From positions 1,178,001 to 1,242,000 of the forward strand of contig CAVYWD010000011.1 in assembly GCA_963772225.1 (NCBI GenBank): a DNA stretch of 64,000 nucleotides, written 5' to 3'. The notes under the pieces were generated by a model, which was not told the DNA's origin, did not search any database, and saw only the letters and a program-made list of their open reading frames with translations. Both the position numbers and the translations under genes were made by a program. Positions 58,262-64,000 of the stretch are shown here, one piece after another (the first letter of the stretch is position 1; the number at the start of each line of letters is the position of its first letter). Source of the stretch: CAVYWD01 sp963772225. GTDB lineage: Bacteria; Myxococcota; Myxococcia; Myxococcales; UBA5297.

Positions 58262-59575
58262 CTACGCCGCGTGTTTCTTCGCCGGGATCTCGGCCGCCTT
58301 GGCCGCCTCCTCCGCGCGCTTCTTGAATTCCTTCATGATGGCCTGCTCCTTCTTGTTCTTGGCCAGGTAGCCCGGGGTCGTCTGCCAGAGCATCAGGGCG
58401 GCGAGGATGAGGAGGATGATCCCGAAGATGTATTTGAATTGATCGAGGGTCACCAGCTCGGTCAGCTTCGGACCCACGAAAGCGCCGGCGATGGTCGCCA
58501 GGCCCACGGCGACCCCGAGCTTCCAGCTGATGAATTTGATCTTGGAGTAGTTCGCGATTCCGCTCGCCTGCGAGAAGAGCACGGTGGGCATGACCGTCCC
58601 GGCCACCACTGTGTGGGGCAGCGGCCAGATGGAGACGAGCAGCGGATTCAAGATGAAGCCGCCTCCCGCGCCCATCATCACGCCGAAGATGGAGACGACC
58701 AGCGCGAGCAGGAACGGCCAGACCAGGTTGATGCTGGCGCCGGCATTGCTCAGGTAGACGTTGGGAAAGGCGATGGAGTTCTGGAGAATGACCGGCTCGC
58801 TCCTCGTCTTCTTGTCGAGGGCCGCGACGACGGTGTACTTCCCGGGCGCCAGGCCCGCGCCCAGCTTGAGGGTCGCCTTGAACACGCCGTCCGGCAGGAC
58901 CTCCAGGTCGGCGCTCATGATCTTTTCGGGGCTTCGGAACTTGGCCTTCATGAGCTGCATCGAGCGCCTGCGGCTCTCCGCCGCGTCCATCGCGAGGAGG
59001 AGCTCGCCCCGCGACCCGACGACGCTTCCCAGGAGCGTGGCCTGGAAGCGCTCGATCTTGGCGCTGGCGGGCGCGGCGTAGGCCGCGTCGGCGCCCAGGT
59101 CCTTGAGCGCCTGCGAGAAGCTCCACTTCGAGCCCTCGCGCCTGACCTTCTCCAGCGCCTCGGCCTTCTCCTTGGGGAGAATCAGCCTGTAGAACGCGGG
59201 TATCTGCTCGGTCAGATAGAGGACGTACGGCCGCTTCCCGGTGGCCTTGTCCACATCGGCGTCGAAGCGCCCGGCCCGAACCTTCTCCTCGGACCAGACC
59301 TCGAGATAGACCGGCCGGCCGGCGGGCGCGGTGCCGGTGAGCGTGATGGTCCCGCCGTTCTCAAGGGTGGCCTTGTCCGCTTTGAGCGTCAACGAAGGGG
59401 GCTCGGCCGCGGTCGCCGTGGCCGGCCCCGCTGCGGCAGGCGCGGGCTCGACCGCGCGCGCCGCCTCCGGAACGGCCGGCGCCGGCTCCGACGGGGCGGT
59501 GGCCGCGCTGCTCGGGACCGGCAAGAGGGCACTGCAGGCGAAACCGAGCAGCAACCGCATTCGGGCTCGCATCAT
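58262..59575 (-). CDS. TauE/SafE half-transporter with an N-terminal exported domain
   Basis: 437 residues. Signal peptide ('LLLGFACSALLPVPSSAA'), Ala/Pro linker, a large extracytoplasmic domain (about 60-275; 'SLTLKADKATLENGGTITLTGT', 'GAGLAPGKYTVVAALDKK' suggests Ig-like beta modules). Then four membrane helices with the TauE motif 'GVMMGAGGGFILNPLLV' and 'HTVVAGTVMPTVLFSQASG'. A Lys/Glu-rich cytoplasmic tail ends it. Together with the 129-residue protein downstream (43 bp gap) this would form one complete exporter. Neighbouring Mo- and FeS-enzymes suggest a sulfur oxyanion substrate. Confidence 0.85.
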   Translation of the reverse strand: MMRARMRLLLGFACSALLPVPSSAATAPSEPAPAVPEAARAVEPAPAAAGPATATAAEPPSLTLKADKATLENGGTITLTGTAPAGRPVYLEVWSEEKVRAGRFDADVDKATGKRPYVLYLTEQIPAFYRLILPKEKAEALEKVRREGSKWSFSQALKDLGADAAYAAPASAKIERFQATLLGSVVGSRGELLLAMDAAESRRRSMQLMKAKFRSPEKIMSADLEVLPDGVFKATLKLGAGLAPGKYTVVAALDKKTRSEPVILQNSIAFPNVYLSNAGASINLVWPFLLALVVSIFGVMMGAGGGFILNPLLVSIWPLPHTVVAGTVMPTVLFSQASGIANYSKIKFISWKLGVAVGLATIAGAFVGPKLTELVTLDQFKYIFGIILLILAALMLWQTTPGYLAKNKKEQAIMKEFKKRAEEAAKAAEIPAKKHAA

Positions 59576-60205
59576 CGGCTTGCTCCTGGGTCGGGCGGGC
59601 GATGGCGCTTGCCCCAGCGTCCTCTGGCAAACGTCATTCCGGCGCCGCCGGAGGGCGGATCGTCGAATCGGATGCGTCTGCGGGCGGCGCGGGAGCCCTG
59701 CTGAGCGAGAGTATCTCGTGCGGGATGGCGCTCGGGCAACGCGGAACGCGCGGACTCGCCGAAAGACGCTTTTATGTCATTGATAAAGAAAGTTCACTAT
59801 GGAGCGCCCACCCGCGCCTGGGGCAGTCTGCCGGTGCGGCGTCCTCGAGGATCTCGACCGCCTTCGCGGTGTCGGTCACGAACCCGCGGTTCATAGTGGC
59901 GATGGTGAAGCGGCGCGGGCTTCGCGGAGCAGCCGTGCGACGCTTTGACGAGCGTGCAGGCGGAGGCGGCGCAGCGCGACGGGTCCTCTCCCCTGAGCTG
60001 GTAGATCTCGTCCCGGCGGCCGCTGAAGCGGAAGTCCTCCGAGGTCAGGTCGGCTGAGCTTCTCGCCCGCTCGACCGAACGCGCAGCCCTGCCTCGCGCC
60101 CATCGATGTGAGGCGATTGCCTCCGGCGAAGGCGGCATCGGCGTGCGCACGTGAGGTCTGATCGCCACGTCGGTGACGGGGACGGCGGCCAGATGAAGGC
60201 GCGCC
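59576..60205. other. Degenerate stretch with coding-like fragments on the minus strand
   Basis: 630 bp. On the minus strand between about 60060 and 59810 two frames read 'SEDFRFSGRRDEIYQLRG ... ACTLVKASHGCS' and then 'FTIATMNRGFVTDTAKAVEILED' one frame over, the pattern of a decayed gene. I do not recognise the family. The rest is unassigned. Confidence 0.35.
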
Positions 60206-62242
60206 TCACACTCGCGGCGAGGCTCCGGCGTCCAGCCTTGCTCGCCGCCGCCGAGCCCACGCGCCGAGCACAGCCAGCAGGGCCAGCGGCCCGCTGCCCG
60301 CGCCTTGTCCTGCTCCGCAGCCGCACCCGCGGGTGGCGGCGGTAGCCCCATTTCCGCCCGATCCCGAGCAACTCCCCGATCCCGAGCCATTGCCCGAGCC
60401 ATTGCCCGAGCCATTGCCCGAGCCATTGCCCGAGCCATTGCCCGAGCCATTGCCCGAGCCATTGCCCGAGCCCGAGCCCGAGCCATTGCCCGAGCCATTG
60501 CCCGAGCCATTGCCCGAGCCATTGCCCGAGCCATTGCCCGAGCCCGAGCCCGAGCCGCCCGCGGCCGCCACGGCCGCCGCGATGTCGTTCCCGTCCGGCT
60601 GTTTGATAGTGATACCCGCCAGTGCGGCCGGCCTCCGCGGGTCCGTCTCCAGCGCGCCGATAGCGCACGGACTCTGGCGCGACTGCCCGAACAGGTCGGC
60701 CCCGTTCACCGGGGCAGCCATGCACGTCGCGACGTCTCCGCCGCCGAGCGCGGGGCTCAACCACGTCGGGATGTACAGGCTGTCGAGCTTCGGGTCGGCA
60801 GCGGTGATGGATGCCCCGCAGCTCTGCTCCGGATACTGGAGGTTCCTGCCGCCGTCCACGATGCTGCTCACGCTCTGAGGGTCGCAGTTCCCGCCCGAGT
60901 TGTTCGCGACGATCACTTCCTTCAGCGCGACGGGCCCGCCGCCGGCCTTCGCCGGCAACAGCGCCAGCGCTGGGCCGCCGGCGTTGCCGGCGATGGTGCT
61001 GTACTCGAGGGTGGCCGCCGAGCCGACGAGCGCAGCGCCGGACGGAGCGGTGTTTCGGGCGAAGAGGACGTTGCCGAAGATGGAGTCCGTCCCTTGTATG
61101 GCCTGCATCATCTTGATGGCGCCGCCCGCCTGCTGGGCGCTGTTGTCCGCGAAGACCACCTGCGCGAGCTGCAGCGCGGCCCGCTGCGCCACGTCGACGG
61201 CCCCGCCCGTCTGCCGTGCCGTGTTATTCGCGAAGGAGACGTGAAGGGCCTGCAGCGCGATGTCGGTATTTCCGGGCGCACCGGGCAACGGAGCCGTGAC
61301 CCCCAGCTCGATGGCACCGCCCAGGGTCGCGGAGTTGTTCTTGAGGTTGCTGTAGCGGATTGCGAGGTCGCGTGACGCGGGCCCGGCCTGCACGGCGATG
61401 GCGCCGCCCGCCTGTTGCGCGCTGTTGGAGTCGAACGTGGTGGTGCGAATGGAGACTGTCTGCTTGAGGCCCTCAGGGGGAAGCCCTGAGTTCCCAAAAA
61501 AGGCGTGGCCCAGATAGATGGCCCCGCCGCTCCCCGTAGCGGTGTTGTTGGAGAACTTGCTCTTCTCGATGGTCGTGTCGCAGTAGCTGCTCAGCGCTCC
61601 TCCGCGCTCGCCTTTGTTGCCGGTGAACTGCGTGCGCCGGATCGTCACCTGGCACTTCGGGGCATAGGCCGCACTCAGCGCCCAGCCGTCGTTGCCGTTG
61701 AACTGGCTATCTTCCACCAGCAGCTTCTGCCCCCAGAAGCCGATGGCAAAGTGGGACGAGCTGATCGTGCTCGAGTGGATCTCCACGTTCATGTACCCAC
61801 TGAGCATGGAAGCATATGTGAGGGCGCTCGGCGGCTGAGTTTCGTGAGTGTTGGTCAGCGTCATTCCGCTCACTATCAGAGTTGCGCTCGCGTCGGCCGG
61901 GGTGGGGTTGTTCCAGTACTCTCCCGTATCGCCAAAGAAACCGGGGGTCTCGCCTTGGAAATCCAGGGTGACCTTGCCGTCGCCCGCGAGCTCCGTGGAT
62001 CCGCGGATGAGGTAGCTTCCCTTGACGACAATGACGGCGTTCGCGCCACAGGCAAAGGTGATGCGCCCACCCTTCTCCTGGGAGACGTTCAGGAGCGCGT
62101 TATACAGATTGATTCCTTCCCCTTGCTGCGTGTCCTCCTGGCACAGGGTCACGACCATGTCACGCGCCGCGAGGGCCGGAAGCGGGGCGAAGCTTGCGCT
62201 GGCGAGCAGCGCCGCCGCGGCGGCAATGGATCTGGCTTTCAT
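60206..62242 (-). CDS. Exported parallel beta-helix protein with Gly-Ser-Asn repeat stalk and MYXO-CTERM tail
   Basis: 678 residues. Signal peptide (to about 25, 'PLPALAA'), then a right-handed beta-helix of Asn/Gly-rich coils ('FTGNKGERGGALSSYCDTTI', 'FSNNTATGSGGAIYLGHAFF', 'NNTARQTGGAVDVAQRAALQ'), the layout of polymorphic outer-membrane/choice-of-anchor proteins. A GSGN repeat stalk of about 55 residues follows, then Gly-Cys-Gly-Cys, a hydrophobic helix ('PLALLAVLGAWA') and RRRR, a MYXO-CTERM tail. Surface adhesion or matrix binding is plausible. The start is 2 bp after the stop of a relic frame at 62244. Confidence 0.9.
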   Translation of the reverse strand: MKARSIAAAAALLASASFAPLPALAARDMVVTLCQEDTQQGEGINLYNALLNVSQEKGGRITFACGANAVIVVKGSYLIRGSTELAGDGKVTLDFQGETPGFFGDTGEYWNNPTPADASATLIVSGMTLTNTHETQPPSALTYASMLSGYMNVEIHSSTISSSHFAIGFWGQKLLVEDSQFNGNDGWALSAAYAPKCQVTIRRTQFTGNKGERGGALSSYCDTTIEKSKFSNNTATGSGGAIYLGHAFFGNSGLPPEGLKQTVSIRTTTFDSNSAQQAGGAIAVQAGPASRDLAIRYSNLKNNSATLGGAIELGVTAPLPGAPGNTDIALQALHVSFANNTARQTGGAVDVAQRAALQLAQVVFADNSAQQAGGAIKMMQAIQGTDSIFGNVLFARNTAPSGAALVGSAATLEYSTIAGNAGGPALALLPAKAGGGPVALKEVIVANNSGGNCDPQSVSSIVDGGRNLQYPEQSCGASITAADPKLDSLYIPTWLSPALGGGDVATCMAAPVNGADLFGQSRQSPCAIGALETDPRRPAALAGITIKQPDGNDIAAAVAAAGGSGSGSGNGSGNGSGNGSGNGSGNGSGSGSGNGSGNGSGNGSGNGSGNGSGNGSGNGSGSGSCSGSGGNGATAATRGCGCGAGQGAGSGPLALLAVLGAWARRRRARLDAGASPRV
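60381..60556 (-). repeat. 12-bp tandem repeat coding the GSGN stalk
   Basis: About 176 bp of CCCGAGCCATTG units mixed with single CCCGAG units (plus-strand form), encoding GSGNGSGN and GSGSG. Copy number should vary by slippage, changing the distance of the beta-helix from its membrane tail. Confidence 0.9.
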
Positions 62243-62243
62243 G

Positions 62244-62400
62244 TCACTTCACCTCGCGCTTGGGGTTCGCAGTATCCGTCAGGTCGAGGACGAGCTGGTC
62301 GTTCCCGACGGTGACTCTGCCCGAGTGGTCACCATGGATGAAATCGCCCGACGCAAAAGGCCAGCTCTCCGGCTCGGCTTGAGGCTGTCAGCATCCTCTG
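62244..62400 (-). pseudogene. C-terminal relic of a secreted protein related to the gene at 62820
   Basis: Minus-strand frame reads 'QAEPESWPFASGDFIHGDHS' and 'GNDQLVLDLTDTANPKREVK', ending TGA at 62246-62244. It aligns well with the end of the protein at 62820 ('QQKPQDWRFADGDVISGDGS', 'HSLHLDLSDVNNPSRVEH'). The frame is stopped upstream (TGA near 62390), so only the C-terminal module remains. Its stop and the next gene's ATG are 1 bp apart (TGACATG). Confidence 0.7.
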
Positions 62401-62819
62401 TGCCAGCGCCCGGTAGACACTCCACCCTCTCAGCGGCCGGGCCTTTTTGAGCGGGAGAGGTTGGGCGCCCGGTGGGCGCCCGCCCGGCTCGGACCGGGGC
62501 CTCATCGTAAGGCGGAGGAGCCTTCGCCGATGTTGGCTTCCGCAGTGGTCGGCGCGCCATCGACGAAGCGCCGCCAGCGACGGCGAGCGCGCCCATGCTC
62601 GCCTGAAGGCGTCAGGGATCGCGACCCGAGCAAGGCGATGCGCCTCCGACGTGCGGCTTCATCAGCCGCCGCTGTAGCGCTGATAGAGCCGCGCGTTGAA
62701 TTCGTCGAAGTCGCCGCGGAGGCTCTTCTGGAAGCTGGTTGATCTCCGGACCCCCTCATTCTGTGATGCGGCACGTCGCGCGCCGCTTCAGCTCATCCGC
62801 GCAAGCAGCGGATGAGGTC
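62401..62819. other. Spacer with a possible second relic
   Basis: About 420 bp without an intact gene. On the minus strand near 62740-62670 a short frame reads 'FQKSLRGDFDEFNARLYQRY' and stops, which looks like the C-terminus of a lost gene of unknown family. Confidence 0.35.
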
Positions 62820-64000
62820 TCAATGTTCCACCCGACTCGGGTTATTGACGTCCGAGAGGTCGAGATGGAGGGAGTGACTGTGGTCCGGGCTCTGAATGTC
62901 GACTATCCCGGAGCCGTCCCCGCTGATGACATCGCCGTCGGCAAAGCGCCAGTCCTGCGGCTTCTGCTGCGCCACCCCGTCCACCTCGACTACCCGAGCG
63001 GCGTCGTTGGGATCCAGCCGAGAGTCCGACTGGTGGACTTGCCAGCTAAGGTCGTGCCCGGTCGAAGTGTGATAGACGCCGAGGATGTCCATCGAGGCAT
63101 TCTTGTTCATGACGTCCTTCTGGAAGCTGTCGAAGTCGCTCTTATCAGTCGCGGGCACCACCTCGAGCATGCCGGGGTTTCCTGGCGCCGCCGAGTTGTT
63201 GAAGATCGCGACGAAGACGCGCGGCGGGTTATTGACACTGCCGGGGTCGTTGGATGTCCCAGGTGCCGGCGGTGGCACGTAGTAGCCCACGCCGCAGTTC
63301 TTGGTGTCGATGAAAGTCCAGACCGCACCGCGAGCCGTACCGCTCTTGACCGCACAGCCGTCAAGCTCGGGAGGTATCACCAGGTTGTAGCCGCACGCAA
63401 ACCCGTTCCACACGCAGAGGTTGGAGTCGAAGGTGAGGGACTTGGTACCCGAGTCAAAGGGGTTCGGGCCTTCGACACGGCTGGGGCCTTCGAAACGGAT
63501 GTACTTCGCGAGCGATTCCGGGGGCACGCCTTGCGTGAGATCCGGCGGCCCGGAAGCGCCCAGCATCAGCATGGTGGGGAGGCCGCCCCCGCGGTCGGTG
63601 TTCCGGAATGTCGGTATCACCTGCATGGCCAGCAAGGTCTCTGGGTGCAAGATTCCCGTGCCGGTCGGAAGCTCCAGTCGAGTCGCCGGCTCGGTCTCGA
63701 TGCCGCCGGCGGTCAGGAGGAACCCGGGTCCCGCAGAATAGATCTCGAAGCCTCCGTGATGGATGCGCTGCAGGTACGGCGTGGTCTTGTTGAGGGCGAG
63801 ATCGATAACGAACTGCGGCGGTCTGTACGAGGAACTGGCCACGTGGACCAACTCGGCGGTACCGGAGTCGCCCACGCGGTGACCGTAGAACAACGTGACG
63901 TCGCCGGTGTATAACAACATCGTGAGCAGCCCACTGTCGCCGGCTACGCCGAAGTCGAAGACTCTCCTGAAGCCCGGGTACTTCGCCGGGTCAGTGTACT
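62820..64000 (-). CDS. Secreted protein of unknown function (N-terminus outside the window)
   Basis: The frame is open to the window edge, so the 366 residues from ATG 63920 are not the whole protein ('PGFRRVFDFGVAGDSGLLT' precedes it). It is Gly/Asn/Pro-rich with few Lys and several Cys ('SNLCVWNGFACGYNLVIPPELDGCAVKSG' in pieces), typical of an extracellular beta-rich protein. 'VLDLSDVNNPSRV'-type ending recurs in the relic at 62244. No catalytic motif is recognised. Confidence 0.65.
   Translation of the reverse strand, partial: YTDPAKYPGFRRVFDFGVAGDSGLLTMLLYTGDVTLFYGHRVGDSGTAELVHVASSSYRPPQFVIDLALNKTTPYLQRIHHGGFEIYSAGPGFLLTAGGIETEPATRLELPTGTGILHPETLLAMQVIPTFRNTDRGGGLPTMLMLGASGPPDLTQGVPPESLAKYIRFEGPSRVEGPNPFDSGTKSLTFDSNLCVWNGFACGYNLVIPPELDGCAVKSGTARGAVWTFIDTKNCGVGYYVPPPAPGTSNDPGSVNNPPRVFVAIFNNSAAPGNPGMLEVVPATDKSDFDSFQKDVMNKNASMDILGVYHTSTGHDLSWQVHQSDSRLDPNDAARVVEVDGVAQQKPQDWRFADGDVISGDGSGIVDIQSPDHSHSLHLDLSDVNNPSRVEH

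Noticed and set aside
60381..60556. Tandem 12-bp array as a CRISPR or regulatory repeat
   Set aside because: There are no spacers and the array lies in frame inside an exported protein, encoding its stalk.

Overview
The window is high-GC bacterial DNA that most resembles Myxococcota (delta-proteobacterial type). Reasons: a GspC-to-GspN type II secretion (T2SS) operon in the deltaproteobacterial form that includes gspN; Asp/Ser/Gly-rich lipoproteins; a divergent Ser/Thr-kinase-like protein; and two large exported proteins ending in a MYXO-CTERM-like tail (Gly-Cys-Gly-Cys, hydrophobic helix, arginines). I see no rRNA, tRNA or CRISPR array.

Layout. 1-1950: a lower-GC patch with a broken anti-phage dCTP deaminase and a possible DUF488-like partner. 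2085-5196: tldD and tldE/pmbA. 5767-6690: a compact element with 15-bp terminal inverted repeats around a frameshifted four-helix-bundle gene. 6712-9942: a divergent histidine kinase and NtrC-type response regulator, followed by a -24/-12 promoter. 10264-25178: one T2SS operon, gspC D E F G (two GspG-like paralogues plus a GspG relic) H I J K L M N. 25249-28196: two tandem paralogous membrane proteins. 28519-34957: a lipoprotein, a pseudokinase, a secreted esterase and a family-6 cellulase. 35237-38548: a second GspE/PilB ATPase overlapping a Ycf46-like AAA protein. 38645-44021: a small unknown gene, a rhomboid/FmdB pair, a rubrerythrin/FeS/DUF3501 operon and a glycosyltransferase. 44140-48660: a gene graveyard with pieces of recQ, an IS91-type transposase, a serine recombinase, cytochrome c, a class II amidotransferase and an HTH regulator. 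48658-53371: lipoprotein, PEGA protein, nucleotidyltransferase pair, CBS protein and a broken TraB/GumN gene. 53389-59575: a molybdopterin oxidoreductase, an FeS/GltD-like fusion and a TauE/SafE exporter split over two genes, which together suggest sulfur-compound redox and export. 60206-64000: a repeat-tailed beta-helix MYXO-CTERM protein, a relic of a neighbouring protein's C-terminus, and a partial secreted-protein gene.

How it fits together. The kinase/regulator pair may control T2SS expression through the sigma-54 promoter. T2SS would export the cellulase, the esterase and the beta-helix protein, and the MYXO-CTERM tails could tether some of them. Several conserved genes (four-helix protein, AAA protein, galactose-binding-like protein, Mo-enzyme twice, FeS/GltD fusion) are broken by exactly one extra base each. 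That is either real decay or insertion errors in the assembly, and the sequence alone cannot decide.
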